64,000 bases of DNA from Apibacter mensalis (GTDB lineage Bacteria > Bacteroidota > Bacteroidia > Flavobacteriales > Weeksellaceae). The notes under the pieces are model-generated. The model was not told the origin of the DNA and searched no databases. It saw nothing but the letters and a program-made list of their open reading frames with translations. The stretch covers positions 124,001 to 188,000 of the forward strand of contig NZ_LIVM01000003.1 of NCBI RefSeq assembly GCF_001418685.1, in the 5' to 3' direction. The position numbers and the translations under genes are program-made. This document shows positions 38,719 through 48,013 of this stretch, in pieces; the first letter of the stretch is position 1, and each line of letters opens with the position of its first letter.

Positions 38719-39323
38719 AATTTATCTGTGTAGGAAGAAATTATAGTAATCACGCGAAAGAATTAAACAATGAAATTCCTAAAGAGCCGGTTTTATTTAT
38801 TAAACCGGATACGGCTTTTGCTAAACCCGGTGATGATTGGTATATTCCTGAATTCACTGAAGACCTTCAACATGAGGTGGAAATTCTCATAAAAATTTCT
38901 AAAGTTGGAAAGTATATACAACCGGAATTTGCCGGAAATTATTATTCTGAAATTGGTCTTGGTATTGATTTTACAGCTAGAGACTTACAAGATAAATTAA
39001 AAGAAAAAGGGCTTCCTTGGGAAAAATCTAAAGCTTTCGATCGGTCTGCTTTAATTGGAAATTTTGTTAATAAAGAAAAGTTCAATTTAGATAATTTGAA
39101 TTTTTCTTTAGTTAAAAATGGTCAAATTCAGCAGAAGGGTAATACCTCAGAAATGATTTTTTCATTTAATTTCCTCGTCTCATATATTTCACAATATTTC
39201 ACTTTAAAAATGGGAGATATAATTTTCACCGGAACTCCATCGGGAGTTTCTAAACTTAAGGAAAATGATTTTCTGGAAGGTTATATTGAAGGTGTGCGGT
39301 TTTTTGAAGTAAAAATCAGGTAA
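38715..39323 (+). CDS. Fumarylacetoacetate hydrolase-family protein
   Basis: 202 residues of the FAH C-terminal-domain family. Starts MKFICVGRNYSNHAKELNNE. The metal-binding acidic cluster is in LQHEVEILIKISK and GIDFTARDLQ, then PWEKSKAFDRSALIG and a late GDIIFTGTPSGV. Family members hydrolyse or decarboxylate acylpyruvates and related oxo-acids, for example oxaloacetate decarboxylation or tautomerisation; the substrate is unknown. Translationally coupled to the exonuclease by a 4-nt overlap. Ends 5 nt before the convergent DUF421 gene. Confidence 0.9.
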   Translation: MKFICVGRNYSNHAKELNNEIPKEPVLFIKPDTAFAKPGDDWYIPEFTEDLQHEVEILIKISKVGKYIQPEFAGNYYSEIGLGIDFTARDLQDKLKEKGLPWEKSKAFDRSALIGNFVNKEKFNLDNLNFSLVKNGQIQQKGNTSEMIFSFNFLVSYISQYFTLKMGDIIFTGTPSGVSKLKENDFLEGYIEGVRFFEVKIR

Positions 39324-39328
39324 TAATC

Positions 39329-40024
39329 TTAATCATTAATCTTCAATTTGTAATCTTGGCTTTTAGGTACAATAAAAAATTTATGTGGTGACCATTGTGC
39401 AAGGAAAATTTCTGATACATCATTATATCCTTCTTTTCTTAATTCATTCTTTAGCCAATCTTCTGTTTTATCAATTCCTTCTAAATAAACATGATTAATT
39501 TTGCCATCAATAACTAATAATACTGCATATTTATCATAGTCATCTGTAAAAGCAGTAATTGAACCGTCTTGCTCCATTTGAGCAAAATACACTTTTGATA
39601 TATCATATATACCATTATTTTTTAATACGCTGGCATAAGTCATTATATCAATCTTCGCTTTTTTAAACCCTTCTATATTAAATTTTCCTTTTAATATTAA
39701 GGGAATAATTGGACCTTCAACCAATCCCCTTAAACGACTAAATTTTTTGGTGAGAATTGCTATTAAATACACTATTAATGTCCAAATAAACAATACTAAG
39801 GCAAATTCCATAATGGATATTTTAGGATTATATATGATTCCACCTACTAGTCCTCCTAAGACTATATTTTGAATTAAATCAATTCCTGAAACTTGGTTTA
39901 ATATCGTTCGTCCTACTAATTTAATATAAATCAATACAGCGATGAATGCTACAACTAGTTTAATTGATATAAAGATATTATCAAATATATTGAAGTTTCC
40001 TATAACAGCATTTTTTAAATCCAT
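39329..40024 (-). CDS. DUF421 (YetF-like) membrane protein
   Basis: 231 residues. Three membrane segments (about 15-100) with YIKLVGRTILNQVSGIDLIQNIVLGG, then a soluble domain with KAKIDIMTYASVLKNNGIYD. This is the DUF421/YetF layout. Function unknown in general; the family is cytoplasmic-membrane with a cytosolic domain. A -7-like TACTTTTG lies on the minus strand at 40056-40063, 32 nt upstream of the ATG. Convergent with the FAH-family gene. Confidence 0.88.
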   Translation of the reverse strand: MDLKNAVIGNFNIFDNIFISIKLVVAFIAVLIYIKLVGRTILNQVSGIDLIQNIVLGGLVGGIIYNPKISIMEFALVLFIWTLIVYLIAILTKKFSRLRGLVEGPIIPLILKGKFNIEGFKKAKIDIMTYASVLKNNGIYDISKVYFAQMEQDGSITAFTDDYDKYAVLLVIDGKINHVYLEGIDKTEDWLKNELRKEGYNDVSEIFLAQWSPHKFFIVPKSQDYKLKIND

Positions 40025-40409
40025 GATAATTTTATTTGTAATTTAGTGTTATATACAAAAGTATAAATTAATTTGATAATTTAATACATTATTATCTAAT
40101 TATTTACTATTTTATTTTAAAGAAATATATATGTACATAATTATAATAAAACAAAAAAGCTGAAATTGTAATGCTTTCAGCTTTTTAATAACACATAAAA
40201 ATATATATTCAGACAATCTTTCTTACAGCGTTTTAGCTTTTTGTAATCAAATAAATATTAAAATTTTTTGGTTCTTTTTCCAATAAGCTAATTTATCTAA
40301 ATTTTTAGATTATTTAACATTGTAATTTTAAAATTTTCATAAAATATTAATTTTATCGTTTACTATTATTATAAAATATAAGGCATTAATAAATTTAACT
40401 TAATTCATT
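40025..40409. other. Spacer between metE and DUF421 gene
   Basis: 385 nt, A+T-rich. It contains the hairpin at 40154-40186 and the possible DUF421 -7 box at 40056-40063. Nothing else recognisable. Confidence 0.5.
40154..40186 (-). terminator. Terminator downstream of metE
   Basis: AAAAAGCTGAAA (40154-40165) pairs with TTTCAGCTTTTT (40175-40186), a perfect 12-bp stem with a 9-nt loop and A/T runs on both sides. It lies about 220 nt past the metE stop and upstream of the DUF421 gene. Confidence 0.8.
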
Positions 40410-42716
40410 TTAGCATTGTTCACGCAATTCTATTGCTGCACTTACCATTTCTATAAGTGCTTTCTCTGTTTCTTCCCACCCTCGAGTTTTAAGCCCACAA
40501 TCAGGGTTAATCCATAATTGCTCTACCGGTATGCTTTTTATTGCTTTTTGTAACAAGGAAACCATTTCCTTCTTGGAAGGTATTCTTGGAGAATGTATGT
40601 CATAAACGCCGGGACCTATATCATTTGGATATTTAAATTCTGAAAAAATGTTTAATAATTTCATATCTGATTTAGAGCACTCAATAGTAATTACATCAGC
40701 ATCCATATCTGCTATGTTTTGTATTATATCATTAAATTCTGAATAACACATATGTGTATGAATCTGTGTTTGATCTTTTACTCCGCATGAAGCAATCCTA
40801 AAAGCTTTTATTGCCCATTCTAAATATATTTTCCAATCTTTTTTTCGCAATGGAAGGCCTTCTCTAATGGCTGGTTCATCTATTTGAATAACCTTTATAC
40901 CTGCCCTTTCTAAATCCAGCACTTCTTCCCTTATGGCTAATGCAATCTGAAAACATGTTTCCTTTCTCGGTTGATCATCCCTTACAAAACTCCACTGCAA
41001 TATGGTTACAGGCCCGGTCAACATTCCTTTCACATGTTTTTTTGTTAAAGATTGTGCATACGAGGACCATTTCACGGTCATGGAATTAGGCCTGAAAACA
41101 TCTCCATAAATAATAGGTGGTTTCACACAACGGCTTCCATAACTCTGTACCCATCCGTTTTTGGAAAAAGCAACTCCTTCAAGTTGTTCTCCAAAATATT
41201 CAACCATGTCGTTTCTCTCAAATTCTCCGTGAACCAATACATCAATGCCTATTTTTTCTTGAAAACGTATTGCTTTTTCTATTTCCTTTTTTATCAACTC
41301 TTCATATTCTAAAGGAGTTATCAATCTTTTTTTCAGTTTTGATCTCCAGCTTCGAACTTCAGATGTCTGAGGAAAGGATCCGATCGTCGTCGTCGTAAAT
41401 AAAGGTAATTGCAATGACTTGGCCTGCTTTTTCTTTCGTTGTGAAAATACAGAATGTCTTTTATCTTCTACTTTTTCTATATTTCTTATTTTTTCTTTGA
41501 CTTTTTCATTATGTATTAAAGTAGATGTTTTTCTACTGGTTGCAGCGTTTTTATTTTCTTGTAATTTTTTTTGCAGTTCAGGGGTATTTTCATTTTCTGC
41601 AAGTCGTTTAAGTGTTACCACCTCATCTATTTTTTGCTTTGCAAATGCCAACCAATTTTTAATTTCTGTTGAAAGAGCTTCGGTGTCTGTTTCCAATTCT
41701 AAATCTACAGGGCTATGAAGAAGTGAACAAGATGGAGCTATCATAATACGGTCTTCACCAATTTTAGAAATTGCTTTATGAATTAGTTTCAATGATTTAT
41801 CAAAATCGTTTTTCCATATATTTCTTCCATCAACGATTCCCAATGATAACAATAATTTTTCCGGTATATTTCCTAAAATTTCATCGAGTTGTTCTGGACA
41901 ACGAGCCAAATCAACATGTAAAGCTTGTACGGGAAGACTAAAGGCTAGATGTAAATTGTCTTTTAAGCCGTCAAAATAAGTGGTAAGTATTTTATTTATA
42001 TAAGGAAATTGTTTATGGATTTCTTTATATGCATACTGGTAAGTTTCTTTAGCTTTTGCATCTAAATCCAGAGCCAGAAAAGGTTCATCGAACTGTACCC
42101 ACTCAACCCCTTCTTTTTTCAACTTATGTAATATTTCTAGATAAACAGGGAGAATATCTTTTATTAAATCCAGTTTGTTGAAGTTTTCCTCTTTTTCTTT
42201 TCCCAACAATAAATAAGATACGGGCCCAACAATAACCGGTTTGGTCTTGATGCCTGCTTTTTTGGCTTCTAAATATTCATCTATAACTTTTGTAGAAAAC
42301 AATGAAAATTTTTGATTGTTTTCAAATTCAGGTACAATATAATGATAATTGGTATCAAACCATTTGGTCATTTCCATGGCTTTTATATCAATACCTTCTT
42401 TTTGATACCCTCTTGCCATGGCAAAATATAAGTCTAATTCTGTGTTTGACTTATCCAGTATTACCTGATTATATCTTTTAGGAATTGCTCCAACCATTAA
42501 GGACATATCGAGTACCTGATCGTAATAAGAAAAATCATTAGAGGGTATCCAATCAATTCCTAAATCTTTTTGTGTTATCCAGTTTTGATGCCGGATATCT
42601 TTACTTGTTATCATCAGTTCTTCTACTGATGCTTTACCTGTCCAATATTTTTCACAGGCCTTTTTAAGTTCTCTGTCACTACCAATACGCGGATAGCCAA
42701 GATTGTGTGTCTGCAT
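40410..42716 (-). CDS. metE: Cobalamin-independent methionine synthase
   Basis: Transfers the methyl group of 5-methyltetrahydrofolate (polyglutamyl) to homocysteine without B12. 768 residues in two TIM-barrel halves. The N-terminal half starts MQTHNLGYPRIGSDRELKKA. The zinc site is in the C-terminal half: HTHMCYSEF near residues 654-657, ECSKSD, and the last Cys in NPDCGLKTRGW. The motifs LTGPVTILQWSF and QIDEPAIREGLP are complete. A cobalamin riboswitch lies upstream, which fits repression of the B12-independent enzyme when B12 is available and predicts a B12-dependent MetH elsewhere. Confidence 0.97.
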   Translation of the reverse strand: MQTHNLGYPRIGSDRELKKACEKYWTGKASVEELMITSKDIRHQNWITQKDLGIDWIPSNDFSYYDQVLDMSLMVGAIPKRYNQVILDKSNTELDLYFAMARGYQKEGIDIKAMEMTKWFDTNYHYIVPEFENNQKFSLFSTKVIDEYLEAKKAGIKTKPVIVGPVSYLLLGKEKEENFNKLDLIKDILPVYLEILHKLKKEGVEWVQFDEPFLALDLDAKAKETYQYAYKEIHKQFPYINKILTTYFDGLKDNLHLAFSLPVQALHVDLARCPEQLDEILGNIPEKLLLSLGIVDGRNIWKNDFDKSLKLIHKAISKIGEDRIMIAPSCSLLHSPVDLELETDTEALSTEIKNWLAFAKQKIDEVVTLKRLAENENTPELQKKLQENKNAATSRKTSTLIHNEKVKEKIRNIEKVEDKRHSVFSQRKKKQAKSLQLPLFTTTTIGSFPQTSEVRSWRSKLKKRLITPLEYEELIKKEIEKAIRFQEKIGIDVLVHGEFERNDMVEYFGEQLEGVAFSKNGWVQSYGSRCVKPPIIYGDVFRPNSMTVKWSSYAQSLTKKHVKGMLTGPVTILQWSFVRDDQPRKETCFQIALAIREEVLDLERAGIKVIQIDEPAIREGLPLRKKDWKIYLEWAIKAFRIASCGVKDQTQIHTHMCYSEFNDIIQNIADMDADVITIECSKSDMKLLNIFSEFKYPNDIGPGVYDIHSPRIPSKKEMVSLLQKAIKSIPVEQLWINPDCGLKTRGWEETEKALIEMVSAAIELREQC

Positions 42717-42745
42717 TTTTATAACTTTTTAAACGATTATATTAT

Positions 42746-42779
42746 AAAAAGCTCTTATTGCTAAACTTCACAATGCTTT
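42746..42779 (-). terminator. Terminator-like hairpin in the metE leader
   Basis: On the minus strand AAAGC (42775-42779) can pair with GCTTT, with ATTG/CAAT inside and a small bulge. The 3' arm runs into TTTTTAT (42742-42752). It ends about 30 nt before the metE ATG. Its 5' arm is also complementary to 42910-42920, just past the riboswitch aptamer. Candidate expression platform; not a strong stem by eye. Confidence 0.4.
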
Positions 42780-42925
42780 CTTTTTTTTATTAAAATTAAA
42801 GAAAAATTCAAAATAGGACTGACATATAAGTAAACTATCTAAGTAAATAATATATTCATGAAGTTTCTTATATCCAAATTTTATATTTTGTGATCTTGCT
42901 CTTAATCGCGAAAGCATTGTCAATT

Positions 42926-43092
42926 AAGAATAGGCAGGTCTCCTGGCTCATAACATTTTATCTACCTTCTCACCTTCATATCGGCAATGGTTTTTATTGA
43001 TAAAATTTTTACTCGTTACTTACAGTTGCGCGTCAGCTCATGATTTTCACATGATTCCCTATTAAGTCGTTTTTACACAGCACCTTATTCTT
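42926..43092 (-). promoter_or_regulatory. Cobalamin (B12) riboswitch upstream of metE
   Basis: The minus strand carries the B12-box GCCAGGAGACCTGCC (42933-42947). It also has GGTGCTGTG (about 43076-43084), an AGGGAATC segment and GAGCTGACGCGCAACTGTAAG (about 43021-43041, shown in part), all core elements of cobalamin riboswitches. The ends close as a P1 helix: AAGAATA at 43086-43092 with TATTCTT at 42926-42932, seven perfect pairs. It lies 210 nt upstream of metE on the same strand. Repression by adenosyl- or methylcobalamin is expected from known metE riboswitches. Confidence 0.93.
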
Positions 43093-43266
43093 GTTGATAA
43101 AGAAATTAAGTAAAGAACTTGTTTTATACAAAGATAAAAAACCTTTTCTTTTATTTCTTTATTTAAATAAAAATTAAATCCTGATCTCTATTTTTATATT
43201 ACTGCTATTTTTGTACTTTTATTAATATAATTCTTTTAGTTGATCTTTAGAAGATTCTTTAAGCTT

Positions 43267-44307
43267 TTATAAATTTTCTTTTTTAATTTTCAATACCCAT
43301 TTTGGATCTGAAAGTAGTGCTCTTCCAACTGCTATTAAATCTAATGTTCTATTTAATTCATCAAGAGAATTATCGGATGCTTGAAAACTTTGTCCTTTGA
43401 ATGCCCCTATAAAGTCACCGGTAAGCCCCACTCACCCGACACTTATTCGATGGTTTGGCCGTAATTTTTTTTTTGCCCATCCTGCAAAATCTAAATTTGA
43501 ATTTTCAAATCCCGGTTCCCAAAATCTTCGTTGAGAGCAATGGAAAATATCTACTCCTGCTTCTGACAAAGGTAGTAACCATTGCTCCATCTTTTCAGGG
43601 CTTTTGGCTAATTTAGCTATATAATCTTGCTGTTTCCACTGTGATAAACGCAATTTTATAGGAAAATCTTCTCCTAAAGCATTTCTAACAGCTTTTATTA
43701 TTTCGGTGGCAAAACGACTTCTTACGGCTATTGTAGTACCTCCCCATTTATCTTTCCGTTTATTAAATTTATCCCAAAAGAATTGATCTATCAAATATCC
43801 ATGTGCACCATGTAATTCTAAGGCATCAAAACCTTTTTTCTTAGCTTGATAAGCAGATTCAGCAAAAGCTTCTATTTTTCTATATCGCTTTCGCTCGTTT
43901 CCTTTCTTCCTTGTGTTTCCGGATTTAAAAGTCCGGAAGGCCCTTTAAAAGACTCTGACGGTTTCCAATTTTTATAGGTTGGAATTATTGCCATATGCCA
44001 AAGTTGCAAAGCTATTTCCCCATCATTAGCATGTACTTCCTTAATTACCCTTTTTCATCCCTCTAATACTTGTTCATTATAAAAAATAGGTACATTCGGA
44101 TCATTGGATAAAGCCATCCTACGAACGAACGTTCCTTCTGTAATAATTAAACCTACTTCTGACTGTGCTCTTCTTTGATAATAATTAGCTACTTGTTTAG
44201 GTAGGTATGCCCTCATAAGCAAAAGACCGAGTTATAGTAGTCATTACTATCCTGTTTTTTAATTGTAGCTTTTTCGAATTAAACGGTTGAAATAATGTAT
44301 GTTCCAT
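43267..44307 (-). pseudogene. Broken NADH:flavin oxidoreductase (Old Yellow Enzyme family)
   Basis: Read from ATG at 44305-44307 the sequence begins MEHTLFQPFNSKKLQLKNRIVM and ends ALLSDPKWVLKIKKENL, both typical of OYE-family flavoenzymes, with ELHGAHGYLIDQFFWDKFN in the middle. The frame is broken at least four times: a frameshift near 44200 after GIPT, a TGA where Trp is expected (44055-44057), a frameshift in an A-run near 43875, and a TGA at 43432-43434 inside the SVGxVGLTGDF region. The longest surviving frame is only 120 codons (43432-43794). It is a recent-looking loss because all parts are still legible. Confidence 0.9.
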
Positions 44308-44335
44308 TTTAATTTTTGATGGGTGGGGTTAATAC

Positions 44336-45067
44336 TTATTTAATTTCATATTCTAAACGAATAGTAATATTTGCTGTTTTTTTCTTTGAAGATACATTAA
44401 ATACTCCTCCCCACGAATAATCTTCTTCGGATGAATTTTGGGCAGTTATCTGAAAAACTCCTTGACTGGCATTTTTTAATTTCCCTAGTTTACACCCAGC
44501 ATTAACTGCTATTTCTTCTGCTCTTCTTTTTGCATCTTTGGTTGCATCTGATATCATTTTTATTTTTAAATCAGATAATCTAGTATAGTAGTATAAAGGA
44601 GGACGGGAATATAGTTCTACACCGTTATTGATTAATTCTGTAATTTGACGTGAAAGATCTTCCACTTTCAGCACATCCTTAGATTCTATGGTTATAGTTT
44701 GATCTAATTGATATCCTGTAAAAATATTTTGATTTATCCCATCAACATATCTATAATCGTATTGTTTACTTATGTCAACAGATGAAAAAACCATATCTTT
44801 ATTGGAAAATCCTTTGGACAAAAGATATTCTTTCACTTTTTGTCTATCAACATCCAATTCTGCATAGGCTTGTTTTAAATCTAGATTTTTCTTTGAAAAG
44901 TTTGCTTTCCATACTATTAAATCTGATTCAAAATCTTGAGTACCCAATCCCTTAACAATGATCGAGTGGGATTGGTTTCTTTTTTTGTAAGAATTGCCCA
45001 GAAAACACGCGGCGAGAACTACTGAAATGGATGCAATTAGTGTTGAAAATATTAGCTGGTTTTTCAT
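44336..45067 (-). CDS. SIMPL domain-containing protein (DUF541)
   Basis: 243 residues with an N-terminal signal or anchor segment (about 5-22). The SIMPL/DUF541 body contains IIVKGLGTQDFESDLIVWKA, YQLDQTITIESKDVLKV and the C-terminal AKRRAEEIAVNAGCKLGKL, then VSSKKKTANITIRLEYEIK. The family is periplasmic or surface-located; E. coli YggE is linked to oxidative stress, but the molecular role is unknown. Monocistronic between the OYE pseudogene and fba. Confidence 0.87.
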   Translation of the reverse strand: MKNQLIFSTLIASISVVLAACFLGNSYKKRNQSHSIIVKGLGTQDFESDLIVWKANFSKKNLDLKQAYAELDVDRQKVKEYLLSKGFSNKDMVFSSVDISKQYDYRYVDGINQNIFTGYQLDQTITIESKDVLKVEDLSRQITELINNGVELYSRPPLYYYTRLSDLKIKMISDATKDAKRRAEEIAVNAGCKLGKLKNASQGVFQITAQNSSEEDYSWGGVFNVSSKKKTANITIRLEYEIK

Positions 45068-45093
45068 ACTTCTTTTTTTTTCAAATATACAAT

Positions 45094-45120
45094 AAAAGCA
45101 CCTTAAATTAAGATGCTTTT
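45094..45120 (-). terminator. Terminator after fba
   Basis: AAAAGCA (45094-45100) pairs with TGCTTTT (45114-45120), with CTTA/TAAG inside and one mismatch. It is 32 nt past the fba stop on the minus strand. Confidence 0.75.
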
Positions 45121-45151
45121 ATTGTTATAATTAAATTTTATATTTTTATTT

Positions 45152-46219
45152 CTATAGTGTATTGATATTATTTAAATCCTCGAAAGCTTTTTCTAATCTT
45201 TTAGTGAATCCCTCTTCACATTTTCTCATCCATACTCTTGGGTCATAATATTTTTTATTGGGAGCTTCATCTCCGGTAGGATTTCCTACTTGAGTTCTTA
45301 AATAATCGATATTTTTTTCTACATAATCTCTGGCCCCTTCGGTATAAGCAAATTGTAAATCTGTATCAATATTCATTTTAACTACCCCATAACTTATGGC
45401 TTCTCTTATGTCTAATAGAGAGGAGCCAGATCCACCATGAAATACAAAATTAATTGGTTTAGAAGATCCTCCAACTTGTTTTTGAACATATTCTTGGGAA
45501 TTATGAAGTATTTTGGGCTCTAATTTAACATTACCCGGTTTATACACTCCATGAACATTACCAAATGCTGCTGCAATAGTAAAATTAGGACTTATTGCAC
45601 TTAATGCTTTATAAGTCTTATAAACGTCTTCAGGTTGTGTATATAATTTAGAACTTTCAACCTCTGAATTATCTACTCCATCTTCTTCTCCACCGGTAAT
45701 ACCTATTTCAACTTCTAAAGTCATTCCTAATTTAGCCATTCTTTCAAAATATTTTGAAGAGATAGATAAATTTTCATCTAATGGCTCTTCTGATAGATCC
45801 AACATATGTGAAGAATAAAGTGTTTTACCTTCTTTTTTATGGAATTCTTCACACGCATCCAATAAACCATCAATCCATGGTAATAGTTTTTTTGCACAAT
45901 GGTCTGTATGTAAAATTACAGTTGCTCCATAGGCTTCTGCCAATGTATGGACATGTTTTGCTCCAGCAATTGCTCCTAAAACATCTGCTCTTAAGGACTG
46001 GTTTTTAAATCCTTTTCCTGCATTAAATTGAGATCCCCCGTTTGAAAATTGTATAATTATGGGTGCATTTACTTTAACAGCTGTTTCAAGAGCTGCATTA
46101 ATATTGCTAGATCCTATAACATTACATGCCGGTAAAGCAAACTGTTTTTCTTTAGCATAGTCGAATATTTCTTTTACTAGCGATCCTGTTGCTACTCCTG
46201 CCGGAAATTTTCTGCTCAT
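45152..46219 (-). CDS. fbaA: Class II fructose-bisphosphate aldolase
   Basis: Zinc-dependent aldolase of glycolysis and gluconeogenesis. 355 residues. The zinc ligands are in ILHTDHCAKKL (about 105-115), GNVHGVY and FHGGSGSS. ITGGEEDGVDN and the late KMNIDTDLQFAYTEGARDYV are the class IIA signatures. Cytoplasmic. Single gene with its own terminator; a long A+T-rich upstream region separates it from tpx. Confidence 0.96.
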   Translation of the reverse strand: MSRKFPAGVATGSLVKEIFDYAKEKQFALPACNVIGSSNINAALETAVKVNAPIIIQFSNGGSQFNAGKGFKNQSLRADVLGAIAGAKHVHTLAEAYGATVILHTDHCAKKLLPWIDGLLDACEEFHKKEGKTLYSSHMLDLSEEPLDENLSISSKYFERMAKLGMTLEVEIGITGGEEDGVDNSEVESSKLYTQPEDVYKTYKALSAISPNFTIAAAFGNVHGVYKPGNVKLEPKILHNSQEYVQKQVGGSSKPINFVFHGGSGSSLLDIREAISYGVVKMNIDTDLQFAYTEGARDYVEKNIDYLRTQVGNPTGDEAPNKKYYDPRVWMRKCEEGFTKRLEKAFEDLNNINTL

Positions 46220-46750
46220 GTTTTTATAATTTTTTTTGTTATACTTTTTTAAATTGTAAATGTAAAAACTATTTATATCCCAAAGAGTTATTTCTTGTTG
46301 AAATTTCTCATGTTTTTATTTTTTTACAAAAAGTTATAATTTTAATTGAACTCATTGCTTTAATTTCTAATAATACAGCTAAAATTTTAAAAAGAATTGA
46401 ATTATTTTTTAAAATTTACTGTGCTTCTTTCAAATTAAAAATTTAAATTATATAATATTAATATACATTCTCATATTTTTTCCTACTTACTTCTTTATAT
46501 ACCCCTTGTTAACTGCTAATCTCAATTATCGTACTAGTTTTACATTCTAAGTCTAAGTATTTTGTCAAAAAATAAGTTTTAATACATATGTTTGTATATA
46601 GTAAATATTTTAAAAAAAATATTTAAATTAAAGAAGGAACGAAAATAAATGTTTACTGAACTTAATTTTTTTTAATTACAAGCAGATATTAGCAAAAAAT
46701 TCAAATGCCTCATATTAAAAATATAAGGCATGGTTTATCTAAATTTGTTT
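46220..46750. other. A+T-rich spacer between fba and tpx
   Basis: 531 nt. Contains the tpx terminator at 46706-46732 and an imperfect inverted repeat at about 46375-46422 (ACAG...TTTTAAAAA against TTTTTTAAAA...CTGT). No convincing frame; the 85-codon plus-strand frame overlapping the fba start is a low-complexity shadow. Confidence 0.45.
46706..46732 (-). terminator. Terminator after tpx
   Basis: ATGCCT (46706-46711) pairs with AGGCAT (46727-46732), extended by ATATT/AATAT around a 3-nt loop with one mismatch. It lies 19 nt past the tpx stop. Confidence 0.7.
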
Positions 46751-47251
46751 TTATTTTAAAATAGCAGCCATCACTTTTTCATAATTAGGCTCATTAGTCG
46801 TTTCCGCTACTTGTTCTTTATATATAATTTCACCTGAAACGTTAAGCACAATTACTGATCTGCTAAACAACCCTTTTAATGGACCATCCGAAAATTCTAA
46901 ATTATATTCTTTACCGAAATTTGAACGAAATGCAGAAAGGGGAATAACATTATCTAAACCTTCTGCAGCACAAAAACGTTTTTGTGCAAAAGGGAGATCT
47001 TTTGAAATACACAAAACCACCGTATTTTCCATATCAGATACTTTTTCATTAAATTCTCTGACAGACATGGCACAAGTTTCTGTATCCAAGCTTGGAAATA
47101 TGTTTAAAATAACTACTTTACCTTTATAATCCGATAATTTTTTTTCTGATAAATCCGTATCCACTAATATAAAATCCGGAGCTTTATTTCCAACTTCAGG
47201 GAGAGCTCCCAATGTATGTACTTCATTACCTTTTAATGTTATTGTTGCCAT
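46751..47251 (-). CDS. tpx: Thiol peroxidase Tpx
   Basis: Atypical 2-Cys peroxiredoxin reducing alkyl hydroperoxides via thioredoxin. 166 residues. Peroxidatic Cys60 is in PSLDTETCAMSVREF and the resolving Cys near 94 in KRFCAAEG, the Tpx spacing. The start MATITLKGNEVHTLG is the family N-terminus. Single gene. Confidence 0.96.
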   Translation of the reverse strand: MATITLKGNEVHTLGALPEVGNKAPDFILVDTDLSEKKLSDYKGKVVILNIFPSLDTETCAMSVREFNEKVSDMENTVVLCISKDLPFAQKRFCAAEGLDNVIPLSAFRSNFGKEYNLEFSDGPLKGLFSRSVIVLNVSGEIIYKEQVAETTNEPNYEKVMAAILK

Positions 47252-47494
47252 TGTATTATTTTTTAATTATTTTATTATTATTACACTAAATTTATAACGA
47301 CTAATTTATGAAATAATATTAATTTTGATTATTTGTTAAATATTATATTATACAATCCTCATATCAATTATTTCTATTTAAAAGATTTTTTTACTATTTT
47401 GAAAATGATTTATTATAATTTTAATATAAAAAAAATTTTGGTTACACTTTTTTATAAATACTTAATTAAATTTGGATATTAAAACTTATGTAAT

Positions 47495-48013
47495 ATGCAA
47501 CCAATTTTCAAATTCTGTCCCAATTGTAAAAGTAATCATTTAGAATATCCACACGGATCTAAGATTGTATGCTTAGATTGTAATTTTGAATATTATCATA
47601 ATACAGCCGGAGCAACTGCTGTTGTCATTCAAAAAAAAGATAAAGTATTATTGACTATAAGAAATAAAGAACCTAAAAAGGGTTATTTGGATCTGGCGGG
47701 AGGATTTATTGATGCCATGGAAACTGCAGAACAAGCCAGCTTTAGGGAATTACAAGAAGAATTAAATATATCCATTGACACATCTAAGTTAAAATATATA
47801 AATTCATATCCCAATACTTATTTATATAAAGATATTTTATATAACACTATTGATTTATTCTTTCTTTATAAAGATGATAATTTATCCGTTGGAGATTTCG
47901 ATCCTATTGAGTTAAAAGGTTATGTATGGAAAAATTTATCTGAAATAGATCTTAATGAAATTGCTTTTGACAGTCATAAAAAAACTTTATCTATTCTTAA
48001 AAAAATAGATTAA
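47495..48013 (+). CDS. Nudix hydrolase with zinc ribbon
   Basis: 172 residues. A four-cysteine zinc ribbon (Cys8, Cys11, Cys26, Cys29) precedes a Nudix domain whose box GFIDAMETAEQASFRELQEE (about 70-92, continuing LNI) contains all conserved residues. The ribbon-Nudix arrangement resembles NADH pyrophosphatase-type and related Nudix proteins, but the substrate is undetermined. A -7-like TAAATTTG at 47467-47474 lies 20 nt before the ATG. Single gene ending before the strong hairpin at 48123-48159. Confidence 0.9.
   Translation: MQPIFKFCPNCKSNHLEYPHGSKIVCLDCNFEYYHNTAGATAVVIQKKDKVLLTIRNKEPKKGYLDLAGGFIDAMETAEQASFRELQEELNISIDTSKLKYINSYPNTYLYKDILYNTIDLFFLYKDDNLSVGDFDPIELKGYVWKNLSEIDLNEIAFDSHKKTLSILKKID

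Noticed and set aside
46375-46422. Imperfect inverted repeat upstream of fba as an operator
   Set aside because: The match is mostly A/T runs with mismatches and is expected by chance in this composition.
46189-46446. 85-codon plus-strand frame overlapping the fba start
   Set aside because: Low-complexity hydrophobic sequence antisense to the fba 5' end; no family resemblance.
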